In this document: positions 7,122-19,612 of the stretch, piece after piece
How the letters are laid out: the number at the start of each line of letters is the position of its first letter
Position numbering within the stretch: position 1 is the stretch's first letter
Source of the DNA: Altererythrobacter sp. BO-6
GTDB taxonomy: Bacteria; Pseudomonadota; Alphaproteobacteria; Sphingomonadales; Sphingomonadaceae
Assembly (NCBI RefSeq): GCF_011047315.1
Contig: NZ_CP049259.1
Location: 310,001-374,000 of the forward strand
Reading direction: 5' to 3'
Length of the DNA stretch: 64,000 nt
Program-made: the position numbers and the translations under genes
The notes under the pieces: generated by a model
What the model saw: the letters and a program-made list of their open reading frames with translations, nothing else
Database searches by the model: none
What the model was told of the DNA's origin: nothing

Positions 7122-8939
7122 TCAATGCCGCCCGAACAGCTTCTCGACGTCTTCCATGCTCAGCTTGACCCAGGTCGGGCGGCCGTGATTGCACTGGCCT
7201 GAGCGCGGGGTTCGCTCCATCTCGCGCAGCAGCGCGTTCATCTCTTCGACACGCAGCACCCGCCCTGCCCTGACCGAACCGTGACACGCCATGGTGGCGA
7301 GTACGTGCTCGAGCTTTTCTTCGAGCAGCAGCGCCTGCCCATGCTTGGCGATATCGTCCGCAAGGTCGGTCAGCAGCGCCTGCGGATCGGCCTTCGCCAG
7401 CGCCGTGGGCAGCGCGCGCACCAGCATCGCGCCCGGGCCGAAGCGTTCGATCGCCAGCCCGAATTGCGCGAAACCTTCGGCAGCCTCTTCAAGTCGGTCG
7501 CAATCAACCTCGTCCAGCTCGACCACATCGGGCACCAGCAGCGCTTGAGAGCGGGCAACAGCATCCCCCGCCCCCGCTGCGCGCAGCCGCTCCAGCACGA
7601 GTCGTTCGTGCGCTGCGTGCTGATCGACCAGAACCAACCCGTCGGCCGCCTCTGCCACGATATAGGTGTTCGCCACTTGCCCGCGCGCAATTCCGAGCGG
7701 GAAGTCCTGCGCCGTTTCCGCTTCTTCGACCTGCGTCGCGCGACCCTGCGGTGCGAAATCGTCGCGCGCCATGACTTCGCCTTCATAGGCGCGCCAGGCA
7801 CGCCCGGCTTCGCTGACGCGCGGCTTTTGCGCCGACCAATCGCGAGAAAAGATGCTGGCGAGCGCTGGCGCTGCCTCTTGGACGGGTTCGCTTTGCCACC
7901 GCTCCATCGCCCCGCGATCCGGACCTTGCGCGGATCGCCGGTCGCCCGTTGCGAGAGCTTGCCGCAATCCGGAAACGATGAACCCGCGCACGCCCGCCGC
8001 GTCGCGGAAGCGCACCTCGGTCTTCGCCGGATGGACGTTCACATCGACATCCTCGGGCGGCAAGTCGAGGAACAGCGCCAGCACCGCGTGACGATCGCGT
8101 GCCAGCATATCGGCATAGGCGCCGCGCACCGCGCCCACCAGCAACCGGTCTTTCACAGGGCGACCGTTGACGAACAGGTACTGGTGATCGGCCACCCCGC
8201 GGTTGTAGGTCGGCAGGCCCGCGATCCCTGACAGCCGCATGCTGCCGCCCGGTCCTTCACGCTCTGCGGAGATGGCGACGCTGTTGTCCTTGAGGTCACG
8301 CGCGACGATGCCGGCCACCCGGTCTGCCAGAGGTTCGCTCGCCTGCAGGCCAAGAATGCGCCGGTCGCCATGCTCGAGCGAGATCGCCACATCGGGCCGC
8401 GCCATCGCCAAACGACGCACCACATCAAGACAAGTGGCATATTCGCTGCGGGCCGTGCGCAGGAACTTGCGCCGCGCGGGCACCTTGGCGAACAGTTTTT
8501 CGACTTTGACCCGGGTGCCCGGCGGCAATGCAGCCGGCGCTTCCTCGATGACCTGGCCATGGTCGACCACTACCTTCCAGCCATCGTCCGCGCCCCTCAC
8601 CCGGCTTTCGATTGTCAGCTGCGCCACGCTGGCGATCGAGGGCAAGGCCTCACCACGAAAGCCCAGTGTCGTGACTTGCTCGATCGCGTCATCGGGCAAC
8701 TTGGAGGTGGCATGGCGTTCGAGCGCCAGCGTCATCTCGGCCGCGCTCATACCGCAGCCATCGTCCACCACTTCGATCTTGCCCAGGCCGCCATCGACCA
8801 GTTTCACCGCAATGCGAGTCGCGCCCGCATCGATCGCGTTTTCGACCAGTTCCTTGAGCGCCGCAGCGGGCCGCTCCACCACTTCGCCGGCGGCGATGCG
8901 GTTGACTAGGCTTTCGGGAAGGAGGCGAATTTGCGGCAT
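7122..8939 (-). CDS. mutL: DNA mismatch repair protein MutL
   Basis: Links MutS mismatch recognition to excision. The 605-residue product has an N-terminal GHKL ATPase domain (ELVENAIDAGA near residue 35, DDGCGM, TLGFRGEAL) and a C-terminal endonuclease/dimerisation domain. DQHAAHERLVLE fits the DQHA-x2-E-x4-E endonuclease motif, and ACHGSVRAG plus CNHGRPTW complete the metal site, so this is the nicking type used where MutH is absent. I chose the ATG at 8939, which begins PQIRLLPESLVNRIAAGEV; a TTG at 8981 would add 14 unsupported residues. It is divergent from mreB. Confidence 0.95.
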   Translation of the reverse strand: MPQIRLLPESLVNRIAAGEVVERPAAALKELVENAIDAGATRIAVKLVDGGLGKIEVVDDGCGMSAAEMTLALERHATSKLPDDAIEQVTTLGFRGEALPSIASVAQLTIESRVRGADDGWKVVVDHGQVIEEAPAALPPGTRVKVEKLFAKVPARRKFLRTARSEYATCLDVVRRLAMARPDVAISLEHGDRRILGLQASEPLADRVAGIVARDLKDNSVAISAEREGPGGSMRLSGIAGLPTYNRGVADHQYLFVNGRPVKDRLLVGAVRGAYADMLARDRHAVLALFLDLPPEDVDVNVHPAKTEVRFRDAAGVRGFIVSGLRQALATGDRRSAQGPDRGAMERWQSEPVQEAAPALASIFSRDWSAQKPRVSEAGRAWRAYEGEVMARDDFAPQGRATQVEEAETAQDFPLGIARGQVANTYIVAEAADGLVLVDQHAAHERLVLERLRAAGAGDAVARSQALLVPDVVELDEVDCDRLEEAAEGFAQFGLAIERFGPGAMLVRALPTALAKADPQALLTDLADDIAKHGQALLLEEKLEHVLATMACHGSVRAGRVLRVEEMNALLREMERTPRSGQCNHGRPTWVKLSMEDVEKLFGRH

Positions 8940-9042
8940 TGCCAGCAGGGTAGCGGTCAGCCGCTGGAAATTCGAGGCCAACGGTGAAAAATCTGGGTTC
9001 CTGTGAACAAATATTTTGGCCTTTTGCAGGCGTATCGACTAG

Positions 9043-10173
<1,131 letters not shown>

Positions 10174-10188
10174 GGGAAGCAGATCGCC

Positions 10189-11094
10189 ATGGCGCCAAAT
10201 TCATCCCGGCGCTCGGGCCATTCGCGCAGGGCGCAGTATTCGCTTTTCACAAGCTATGTGGTCGCGGCGATCGGTGCGTTGATCGGCGCAATCCTGCTGG
10301 GCATTTCGTTATGGCAGCCAAGCGCAACCAGCGGCCTTCGCGGCGCCGCTGCTGACGCGGTCGAGCCTGCGGGGCAAGCTGCCGCTGCCGCACGCGGCGG
10401 TGCGGGCGGAATCCTGGACACGATCACCGGTTATTTTCGTGCCGGCAGCCAGAATGCCGCGCTCCGCAAGGAACTGGAGCTGGCCCGCATCCGCCTGGCA
10501 GAGGCCGGTGCCACAGCCCAGGAAAATGCGCGGCTGAAGGGTTTGCTCAAGCTCGATGATGCGGAACAACCTGCAATTGCGGTCACAACCATAGTCGGCT
10601 CCACCGCCAGCAGCGCGCGGCGTTTTGCCTATATCGGGGCGGGCGCGCGCGACGGCGTGAAACCGGGTATGCCGGTGCGTTCGGCGCGCGGGGTCGTTGG
10701 CCGGGTGCTTGAGACTGCCAACACGACTTCGCGCGTGCTCCTTTTGACCGACAGCGAAAGCGTGCTGCCGATCCGCCGCGCCAGCGACGGTCTGATCGCC
10801 TTTGCCGAAGGCCGGGGCGACGGCTTCCTGCGTATCCGCCTCATCAATCTTGGCATCAATCCTCTGAAGCCTGGCGATATCTTCGTCACCAGCGGTGCCG
10901 GCGGCTACTACCGTCCGGGAACAGCCGTCGGCGTGCTGACCGAAGTGCGGCCCGATGGCGGGCTGGCGCGCATGATCGCCGAACCCTCCGGCACCGATTT
11001 TGTCAGGGTTGAACCCGTTTGGCAGCCGCGCCAGGTCGAGGCCGCAGGCCAGACGCCCGACAGAGCGATCAGCGAACCGGGCGCGGGCACGTGA
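10189..11094 (+). CDS. mreC: Rod shape-determining protein MreC
   Basis: Bitopic inner-membrane protein with a periplasmic domain that scaffolds the elongasome with MreD, PBP2 and RodA. The 301-residue product has a basic cytoplasmic N terminus, one transmembrane segment (about residues 24-44), a helical coiled-coil region (about 80-125, NAALRKELELARIRLAEA) and a paired beta-barrel domain with the family signature RRFAYIGAGARDGVKPGMPV and the segment DSESVLPIRRASDGLIAFAEG. It starts 15 bp after mreB and its stop overlaps the mreD GTG start. Confidence 0.95.
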   Translation: MAPNSSRRSGHSRRAQYSLFTSYVVAAIGALIGAILLGISLWQPSATSGLRGAAADAVEPAGQAAAAARGGAGGILDTITGYFRAGSQNAALRKELELARIRLAEAGATAQENARLKGLLKLDDAEQPAIAVTTIVGSTASSARRFAYIGAGARDGVKPGMPVRSARGVVGRVLETANTTSRVLLLTDSESVLPIRRASDGLIAFAEGRGDGFLRIRLINLGINPLKPGDIFVTSGAGGYYRPGTAVGVLTEVRPDGGLARMIAEPSGTDFVRVEPVWQPRQVEAAGQTPDRAISEPGAGT

Positions 11095-11651
11095 TCCGGC
11101 CTGACACCACCCCTCGCACGCGGCCCAACCCTTATCGCAAGCGGATCAACCGCGAGCCATCCCCATTGCTGGCCAACACGGTTCCCTATGCCACGATTGC
11201 GCTGGCATCGATGCTGCCGCTGCTGTTCGTGGCACCGGTGGGTGCAGCTGTACCGCCGCTCGGCTTCATGATGCTGGTCGGATGGCGATTGATGCGCCCA
11301 GGCCTGATGCCCAGCTGGATCGGGCTGCCACTTGGGGCATTCGACGACCTGTTCAGCGGGCAACCCTTTGGCTGCGCGATCCTGCTATGGTCCATGACGA
11401 TGCTGATTTTCGAATGGATCGAAGCACGCTGGCCATGGCGCGGTTTCTGGCAGGACTGGGCTGCAGCTGCGGTGGCGACGGCAGCCTACATTGTGCTGGC
11501 CGTGATGTTTTCCGGCGCTCCCTTGCGCGGGCCGGTGCTCGTTTCGACCTTGCCAGTGCTCTTGAGTGCGGTCTTGCTATACCCGATGGTTGCAGGGCTG
11601 GTTGCATGGTTTGACCGGCTCCGGCTGCTGCGGATCCGGGAGGTCAAGTGA
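11091..11651 (+). CDS. mreD: Rod shape-determining protein MreD
   Basis: Polytopic inner-membrane partner of MreC in cell elongation. The GTG at 11091 overlaps the mreC stop (GTGA), giving 186 residues. After an N-terminal basic stretch there are about five hydrophobic segments, with the family-typical PLGAFDDLFSGQPFG and a final basic end RLRLLRIREVK. A longer in-frame start inside mreC is less likely given the tight GTGA coupling. The stop overlaps the mrdA start (TGATG). Confidence 0.9.
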   Translation: MIRPDTTPRTRPNPYRKRINREPSPLLANTVPYATIALASMLPLLFVAPVGAAVPPLGFMMLVGWRLMRPGLMPSWIGLPLGAFDDLFSGQPFGCAILLWSMTMLIFEWIEARWPWRGFWQDWAAAAVATAAYIVLAVMFSGAPLRGPVLVSTLPVLLSAVLLYPMVAGLVAWFDRLRLLRIREVK

Positions 11652-13731
11652 TGGACCGGCTTGGCTTGCGCTCTTCCTTTACCGCCGCCCAGCTCAAGAA
11701 CAGCTTCGACCGGCGCAGCTTCGTGGTTGGCACAATGATGGGAGGGGTCGGCGTACTGCTGGCTGTCCGCATGTCCTATCTCGCGATCGCCGAGAACGAG
11801 AAATACCGCACGGAAGCCGAAAGCAACCGGGTCAATCTGACGCTGATCCCCCCTCGCCGGGGCTGGATCCTAGACCGGAACGGAGCACCGCTGGCTTCAA
11901 ATCGCGCCGATTTCCGCGTCGATGTGATCCCGGAGCGACTGCAAAACCCCGACGCCACCATTGACCGGCTCGGCGCCTTGCTGTCGCTTGAGCCCGACCG
12001 GATCGCCGACATCAAGACGGAAATCGCCAGCGCGCGCGGCTTCCAGCCCATCGAGGTCGCCAGTCGGCTCGATTACGAACAGTTCGCTGCGCTCAGCGTG
12101 CGCCTGCCCGATCTGCAGGGCGTGGTGCCACAACGCGGCTTCTCGCGCTTCTATCCCACCGGCCCCAGCGTGGGCCACCTGATCGGCTATGTCGGACCAG
12201 CCTCTGCCGAGGAGTACGAGAAGGACCGAAATCCGCTCCTGATCACGCCCGGTTACAAGATCGGCAAGGACGGGATGGAGAAGCAGTTCGAGCAGACCCT
12301 GCGCGGGGTGCCGGGTGCACGGCGGGTCGAGGTAACCGCCTCGGGCCGGATCGTGCGCGACCTTGAAACGCGCGAGGATATCCAGGGCGATGCGGTACGA
12401 CTGACGATCGATGGCCCGCTGCAGGATTATGCCGCACGCCGGATCGGCCTCGAATCCGGTTCGGTCGTGGTAATGGATTGCCGCACGGGCGACCTCCTAT
12501 GCATGGCTTCGATGCCCAGCTTCGATCCCAACAGCTTTTCCGACGGGATTGGTAGCATCGAATACGCGATGCTGCGTGATGATGAGCGGGTGCCGCTGCG
12601 CAACAAGGTGTTGAAGGGGCTGTATCCACCGGGGTCGACGGTCAAGCCCATGGTATCCATGGCGCTATTGAAAGAACAGGTCGACCCTGAAGAAACCGTT
12701 TTCTGCGGCGGAGGCCTGCGTGTCGGTAACCGCGTGTTCCGGTGCTGGAACCGGCGCGGTCATGGCCACGTCAATATGGCCAAGGCCATCTACCAAAGCT
12801 GTGATGTTTATTATTACCACATGGCGCAACGCGTGGGCATGGATCCAATCGCGGAAATGAACAAGCGCTGCGGTCTGGGCGAGGAATTCCCCCCTTCCCG
12901 TCACCAGCCAGTTCTACGGCACTGTGCCCGATCCAGCCTGGAAACTCGCCAAATTCGGGCGCGAATGGCAGGCTTTCGACACGGTCAATGCCACCATCGG
13001 CCAGGGTTACATGCTCGCAAGCCCTTTGCAGCTGGCCGTCAGCGCGGCGCGGCTTGCAACCGGCCATCATGTGATGCCCCGATTAACACTGGATACCCCG
13101 CCGAAGGGTTTTGACCAGGTCGACTTTCCGGCAGACCATGTTGCTTATGTGCGCCAGGCCATGAGCGATGTGGTCAACGGCCCTGGCACTGCCGGAAGGG
13201 GCCGCTTGCCTTTGGATGACATATTGATGGCCGGCAAGACTGGGACCGCGCAGGTCGTCTCGCTCAACAAATCAGACGGCAAAAGCGGGCCCTGGAAATA
13301 TCGCGACCACGGGCTGTTCACCTTTTTCGCTCCGTTTGACAACCCGCGTTATGCCGGCGCGGTTGTGATCGAGCATGGCGGCGGCTCGGGCGCGGCCTAT
13401 CCGATCGCGCGCGACGTGATGACCTTCATGTTCGACCCGGCAAAGGGCCTGGAGGCATTGAAAGCGCTCGAGGCACAGTGGGGCGGGAACGCGCAGCAGC
13501 GGCTTGCGGCCAAGTATGCGGCGTACGCGTCGGAGCGAGGCGAGTTCGTCCCCCCCTGCCCCGCGGCGCAGTGAAGAGATTTTCGACCAGGTCGAGGCTG
13601 AGGCCCGTGTTGCAGCGACACAAGCCGAAGAAATTGCCGACGACGCAGTCACTCCGCGCCCGGAGGCCAACCCGGCCGGTGCGCCCAGACCCAATCCAGT
13701 CGATCAGATCCTTGGGCAGGTTTCGGAATGA
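11651..13731 (+). CDS. mrdA: Penicillin-binding protein 2, disrupted by two +1 frameshifts
   Basis: Transpeptidase that crosslinks lateral-wall peptidoglycan with RodA. One transmembrane segment near residues 25-45, a dimerisation domain (about 60-230), the active-site SxxK as STVKPM, then YYY and KTGTAQV (KTG box). The frame breaks twice: an extra C in the C6 run at 12889-12894 (restored: GLGEEF-P-LPVTSQFYGT) and an extra C in the C7 run at 13550-13556 (restored: RGEFVPPAPRRSEEIFDQVE). With both removed, the product is about 692 residues and its TGA overlaps the rodA ATG, as expected for an intact operon. As read, the longest piece lacks the KTG box. Sequencing error is the favoured explanation. 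Confidence 0.88.
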
Positions 13732-14843
13732 ACTCGCTGATCCCCGAACCGATCGCCCGGCAGCCCTGGGCGATGTTGATCCCACTGTTTATGCTGGTAA
13801 GCTTCGGCGCTGCTGTGTTGTATTCCGCAGCCGGCGGGTCGATGGATCCCTTCGCATCATCGCACCTCCTCCGCTTCGCGGTGTTCCTGGTGATGGCATC
13901 GATCATCACCGTACTCCCGGCGGATTTCGTCAAGCTGATGATCTATCCCGCCTATGGCGTCGTCTTGCTTTTGCTGGTCGCGGTCGAGGCGATCGGCTTT
14001 GTCGGAGGCGGCAGCCAGCGCTGGCTCAACCTCGGCTTCATGCAGTTGCAACCCTCCGAACTCATGAAGCCAATGGTCGTGCTGGTGCTTGCACGATTCT
14101 ATTCGACGCTGCCCGCCGGAATGATCGGCAGCTGGCAGGCACTAGCTGTGCCGGCCGGCTTTGTCGGCGCGCCGATGGCGCTGGTGCTGATGCAGCCCGA
14201 CCTCGGCACCGCACTTGCGATCGGATTTGGCGGAGCAGTGGTGATGCTGCTGGCTGGGTTGCCGATGCGCTGGTTCGTTCTTGGCGGCGTATTGGCAGCG
14301 GTGGCCGCGCCGCTTGCCTATTTCTTCGGTCTCAAGGATTACCAGCGCCGCCGGGTCACAACCTTCCTTGATCCCGAAAGCGACCCGCTTGGCTCAGGCT
14401 ATCACATCACTCAATCCAAGATCGCGATCGGCTCCGGCGGATTCAGCGGCAAGGGCTTCAACGAAGGTTCGCAAAGCCATCTGCAATATTTGCCGGAGCC
14501 GCACACCGATTTCGTGTTTGCGACCATGGCTGAGGAATGGGGCCTGCTGGGGGGACTGTTTGTCCTGATCATATTCGCGGTAATCTTGCGATGGGGTTGG
14601 GGCGTGGCGCTGAAGTCGCAAGACCGGTTTGCGCGACTGCTCGCTGGCGGCATGGTGGCGACGGTCTTTTTCTATATCGCGATTAATTTGATGATGGTGA
14701 TGGGCCTCGCGCCAGTCGTTGGTATCCCTTTGCCCTTCATGAGCCATGGCGGTTCTTCGATGATGACCAACATGATCTGCATCGGCGTATTGATGATGGT
14801 GAACCGCTGGAACCGGATCACGCCCCGCCGCGGATTGAGCTGA
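13728..14843 (+). CDS. rodA: Peptidoglycan glycosyltransferase RodA
   Basis: SEDS-family polytopic enzyme that polymerises lipid II into glycan strands and works with PBP2. The 371-residue product has about ten hydrophobic segments. Family motifs are GSQRWLNLGFMQLQPSELMK near residue 100, QPDLGTAL with the catalytic-region Asp, GSGGFSGKGF and LPEPHTDFVFAT, then LPFMSHGGSSMM near the C terminus. The ATG at 13728 overlaps the corrected mrdA stop. It closes the rod-shape operon. Confidence 0.96.
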   Translation: MNSLIPEPIARQPWAMLIPLFMLVSFGAAVLYSAAGGSMDPFASSHLLRFAVFLVMASIITVLPADFVKLMIYPAYGVVLLLLVAVEAIGFVGGGSQRWLNLGFMQLQPSELMKPMVVLVLARFYSTLPAGMIGSWQALAVPAGFVGAPMALVLMQPDLGTALAIGFGGAVVMLLAGLPMRWFVLGGVLAAVAAPLAYFFGLKDYQRRRVTTFLDPESDPLGSGYHITQSKIAIGSGGFSGKGFNEGSQSHLQYLPEPHTDFVFATMAEEWGLLGGLFVLIIFAVILRWGWGVALKSQDRFARLLAGGMVATVFFYIAINLMMVMGLAPVVGIPLPFMSHGGSSMMTNMICIGVLMMVNRWNRITPRRGLS

Positions 14844-14940
14844 TTGAAAGCAGCCATTCGCAGCCCCTTCCCTTTATCGCAATCAGCGCTATATGAGCGC
14901 CTCCCGGCGATTCGCCGGGCCAGCGGAAATTCGCCAGTGT

Positions 14941-15016
<76 letters not shown>

Positions 15017-15098
15017 TCCCCTTCCAGATCAAAGAGTACGCAGGATCGCCATCCCGGCCTCTTGCAGTATTTCACATTCCACTGTCACAATGACCGAC

Positions 15099-15126
15099 TT
15101 GTCATCACATCATAATGTGATATCAC
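15099..15126 (+). promoter_or_regulatory. Putative ribBX promoter with overlapping dyads
   Basis: TTGTCA (15099-15104) and TATCAC (15121-15126), 16 bp apart, could form a -35/-10 pair that places the start of transcription at about the ATG at 15133, so the mRNA would be leaderless. No Shine-Dalgarno is visible. The spacer is a perfect dyad, TCACAT-CATA-ATGTGA (15105-15120), which overlaps a second perfect palindrome GTGATATCAC (15117-15126). A repressor here would block polymerase directly. Confidence 0.45.
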
Positions 15127-15132
15127 GTCAGC

Positions 15133-16377
15133 ATGACATCTACAATCGAGCGCGTTCGCGCAATCGTATCCTCGGGCGAAATGACAAAGGCCGGTTTGGC
15201 ACGCGCCGCAGGCCTGCACGCCAATACGCTGCGGGATTGCACGGACAATAGCTGGAACCCAACTGCAGAAACGCTGGCCAAGCTGGAAAACTTCCTGCTC
15301 CACAGCGGTGATCGCCCCGCCCTTGTCGGCATCGAGGAAATCATCGACGAAGCGCGCAACGGGCGCATGTATATTCTTGTCGATGACGAGGATCGCGAGA
15401 ACGAAGGCGACCTGATCATTCCGGCGCAGATGGCCACTCCCAATGCGATCAATTTCATGGCGATGTACGGTCGCGGGCTGATCTGCCTGGCGCTGGACAG
15501 CAAGCGGGTGAAGCAGCTCGGCCTGCAGCCAATGAGCCGCAACAACAAGGAAAGCATGCAAACCGCCTTCACGATCTCGATCGAGGCAAAGGAAGGCGTC
15601 ACCACCGGGATTTCCGCAGCTGACCGGGCGCGGACCGTTTCCGTCGCAATCGACGCCTCAAAGGGTCCGGACGATATCGTCACCCCCGGGCATGTCTTCC
15701 CGCTCACAGCACGCGACGGCGGAGTGCTGGTGCGCGCGGGGCATACCGAAGCGGCGGTCGACATTTCCCGACTGGCGGGCCTCAATCCCTCGGGCGTGAT
15801 CTGCGAGATCATGAATGAGGACGGCACGATGGCGCGGCTCGACGACCTGATCGTCTTCGCGCGCAAACACGACCTGAAGATCGGAACCATCCGCGACCTG
15901 ATCGAATACCGGCGCCGCAATGACCATCTGGTTGAGCGCGTCAGCGAGCGCAGCTTCGATTCCGACTATGGTGGCCAGTGGCGCCTGCTCACCTATCGCA
16001 ACAAGGTCGATGGCAGTGAGGCGCTCGTCCTCCAAAAGGGGCATGTCGTGCCGGGCGAGCCGACCCTGGCCCGCGTGCACCCGGTCTCCGTGCTGGACGA
16101 TGTGCTGGGGCAACCCGGCCCGCGCAAGCGCACCCTCCAGCGCGCAATGCAGGCGGTTGGCGACCACGGATCAGGCGTGATCGTGGTTCTGCGCGACCGA
16201 TCCGCCACCGGCAGCTACTGTGAAGATGACGAACTGCGCAATGTCGGGATCGGATCGCAGATCCTGGCCGACATGAAGATCCATGACATGATCCTGCTCA
16301 GCAATTCGCAACCCAATGTTGTCGCGATCGAAGGCTATGGCCTCAACATCGTTGGCCACATGCCCATTCCGGAGTGA
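15133..16377 (+). CDS. ribBX: HTH-RibB fusion with degenerate GTP cyclohydrolase II domain (RibBX type)
   Basis: Makes 3,4-dihydroxy-2-butanone 4-phosphate from ribulose 5-phosphate for riboflavin synthesis. Three parts: residues about 1-60 form a helix-turn-helix-like segment ([17 protein letters not shown]); about 70-275 are the RibB domain with [27 protein letters not shown] and [11 protein letters not shown]; about 280-414 align with GTP cyclohydrolase II but lack its zinc cysteines ([14 protein letters not shown] instead of a CxxG...CDCG pattern). That degenerate form is known as RibBX; a separate RibA would be needed. The N-terminal HTH suggests autoregulation. ribH follows at 4 bp. Confidence 0.9.
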   Translation: MTSTIERVRAIVSSGEMTKAGLARAAGLHANTLRDCTDNSWNPTAETLAKLENFLLHSGDRPALVGIEEIIDEARNGRMYILVDDEDRENEGDLIIPAQMATPNAINFMAMYGRGLICLALDSKRVKQLGLQPMSRNNKESMQTAFTISIEAKEGVTTGISAADRARTVSVAIDASKGPDDIVTPGHVFPLTARDGGVLVRAGHTEAAVDISRLAGLNPSGVICEIMNEDGTMARLDDLIVFARKHDLKIGTIRDLIEYRRRNDHLVERVSERSFDSDYGGQWRLLTYRNKVDGSEALVLQKGHVVPGEPTLARVHPVSVLDDVLGQPGPRKRTLQRAMQAVGDHGSGVIVVLRDRSATGSYCEDDELRNVGIGSQILADMKIHDMILLSNSQPNVVAIEGYGLNIVGHMPIPE

Positions 16378-16381
16378 ACAA

Positions 16382-18120
<1,739 letters not shown>

Positions 18121-18165
18121 CTAAGACACCCCCATATCGGGGAGGTAGGCAGCGCTCTATGCGCC

Positions 18166-18190
18166 GGAACATCGCCGCGCAAGCCGCGTT
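18166..18190 (+). promoter_or_regulatory. EcfG-type general stress promoter candidate
   Basis: GGAAC (18166-18170), exactly 16 bp, then CGTT (18187-18190). This matches the GGAAC-N16/17-CGTT pattern of the alphaproteobacterial general stress sigma factor EcfG. It lies about 70 bp before the ATG of the YqjD-like gene and points towards it. Confidence 0.65.
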
Positions 18191-18259
18191 GCTTTATTAA
18201 CGGCCCCGGCAATCGTATTCGTGCCGGAAATGATGAAATTACAAGGCAAAGGACGGATC

Positions 18260-18814
18260 ATGGCAGCGACGACCAAAACCAAGACCAGGAAGAAGACCAC
18301 CGCCAAGAAGGCGCCCAAGGCCGCTGCTCCGGTGGACAACAAGGCAGAAGCGAAGTCCCGCTTCAATGCCGCGCTTGACGAGGCTCGCGCCGGTGCGGCA
18401 GCGCTGAAGGCAGAGGCTGGCGTGCGCGCCGGTGCCTATCGCGAACAGGCCCGAGAGAAAGGAACCGATCTGGTGGCAGAAGCAAAGAACTATGGCGGCG
18501 AAGTGAAAGCAAAGGCCAGCGACCTGGCAGTTGAAGGCAAGACGCGCGCCAGTGACGCTCTGGCGTCGCTCGGCAAGATCGTGGCTGACACCGCGCCGCA
18601 GATCGACGAGAAGGTTGGCGAGCAATACGGCGATTATGCCCGCAAGGCATCGCGCAGCCTGCAGGAAGCGAGCGCCAAGCTGGACTCCAAGAGCGTCGAG
18701 GAAATCGGCGATGACGCCCGCGAATTCGTTCGCAAGAGCCCCGGCACTGCGCTCGGGATCGCCGCTGTGCTCGGCTTCCTTGTCGCACGGCTGTTCCGCG
18801 GCGGGCGCGGCTAA
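18260..18814 (+). CDS. DUF883/YqjD-ElaB-like membrane-anchored protein
   Basis: A 184-residue protein with a very basic Lys/Ala-rich N terminus (about residues 1-30), a long charged helical middle predicted to form coiled coils (about 35-155) and a C-terminal membrane anchor (SPGTALGIAAVLGFLVARLF). This layout matches the YqjD/ElaB group; in E. coli YqjD is an inner-membrane protein that binds ribosomes in stationary phase. The ATG at 18260 has AAAGGA six bases upstream. It heads a run of four genes behind an EcfG-type promoter. Equivalence to YqjD is inferred from architecture, not close identity. Confidence 0.75.
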   Translation: MAATTKTKTRKKTTAKKAPKAAAPVDNKAEAKSRFNAALDEARAGAAALKAEAGVRAGAYREQAREKGTDLVAEAKNYGGEVKAKASDLAVEGKTRASDALASLGKIVADTAPQIDEKVGEQYGDYARKASRSLQEASAKLDSKSVEEIGDDAREFVRKSPGTALGIAAVLGFLVARLFRGGRG

Positions 18815-18835
18815 CCGCGGGTTAGGGGGCTGGAG

Positions 18836-19276
18836 ATGCGTGAGGAGGATCAAGCCGATCCCCGTCCGCTGGCTGTCGATGACGAACTCGACGCCGCATT
18901 GCGCGGCGACGAGGGCGGTGAGGCGCGCACCGGCCCCAACTTGATCGATGACGTGGCCGCGCTGGTTTCGGACGGTCGCAATTTCGTCCAGGCCGAAGTC
19001 GAATTCCAGAAGACCCGGCTCGCCTTTGCCGCCAATCGCAGCAAGTCCGCGGTGGTTTCCGGCCTGTTCGCGCTGGCCTTCATCCACCTCGCGCTAATCG
19101 CGCTGGTGGTCGGGCTGGTGATCGCGCTGACCCCGCACGTCACAGCCTGGGGTGCCACGGCGATTGTGGTTGGCCTGCTGCTGCTTGGGGCGTTCATTCT
19201 GGCGATGCGGATGCAGGCTTCGACCCGCGAGATCGGCGAAGCCTTCGAAGGCGACACCAAGGGCAACGGCGAATGA
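18836..19276 (+). CDS. Phage-holin-family (DUF1469/YqjE-like) membrane protein
   Basis: A 146-residue protein with an acidic N terminus, an amphipathic helix (LIDDVAALVSDGRNFVQAEVEFQKTRLAFAANR) and two transmembrane segments at about residues 77-97 and 103-122. This is the layout of the holin superfamily III/YqjE group, common on chromosomes and not evidence of a prophage. It follows the YqjD-like gene by 21 bp and its stop overlaps the next start (ATGA). Together they resemble the E. coli yqjD-yqjE pair. Confidence 0.8.
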   Translation: MREEDQADPRPLAVDDELDAALRGDEGGEARTGPNLIDDVAALVSDGRNFVQAEVEFQKTRLAFAANRSKSAVVSGLFALAFIHLALIALVVGLVIALTPHVTAWGATAIVVGLLLLGAFILAMRMQASTREIGEAFEGDTKGNGE

Positions 19277-19611
19277 ACGACCTGAAGCGCCGCCTCGAGG
19301 AGGATCGCAGCCTGCGCAACACCGCACGATCCATCGTGCTCGACCAGTTCCTGCGCGTGCGGGAAGCAGCATCAGGGAAACGCATCGGCGAGCAACTGGC
19401 CAACCGCATCAGCGGCGAGACACTTCTCGCCGCAGACCGCGCCGCTGGATCAGCGCGTAGTCATGGCATAGCCGCAGCCGTTATCGGGGCGGTGGCCGCC
19501 GCACTCTGGTTCGCGCGTGAGCCAATCATGAATTTCGTCACGGAGCTGCTTGGATCGGGCGATGCGGAAGACACCCCGAATGATCAGATCGTCGACGAAA
19601 CGGAAGGTTGA
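19273..19611 (+). CDS. Small membrane protein, third gene of yqjDE-like operon
   Basis: A 112-residue protein I cannot assign to a named family. It has an N-terminal charged helix (LKRRLEEDRSLRNTARSIV), one transmembrane segment near residues 63-82 (SHGIAAAVIGAVAAALWFA) and an acidic C-terminal tail. It overlaps the preceding gene by 4 bp and is followed after one base by the fourth gene, so it is translationally coupled. By position it may play the part YqjK plays in enterobacteria, but no sequence match is claimed. Confidence 0.7.
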   Translation: MNDLKRRLEEDRSLRNTARSIVLDQFLRVREAASGKRIGEQLANRISGETLLAADRAAGSARSHGIAAAVIGAVAAALWFAREPIMNFVTELLGSGDAEDTPNDQIVDETEG

Positions 19612-19612
19612 T

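Noticed and set aside
8997..9008. GTTC-N4-GAAC as a LexA site between mutL and mreB
   Set aside because: Alphaproteobacterial LexA boxes use direct GTTC-N7-GTTC spacing, which is not found here.
18836..19276. Prophage signal from the holin-family protein
   Set aside because: The family name is misleading; the gene sits with YqjD-like genes and there are no phage genes nearby.
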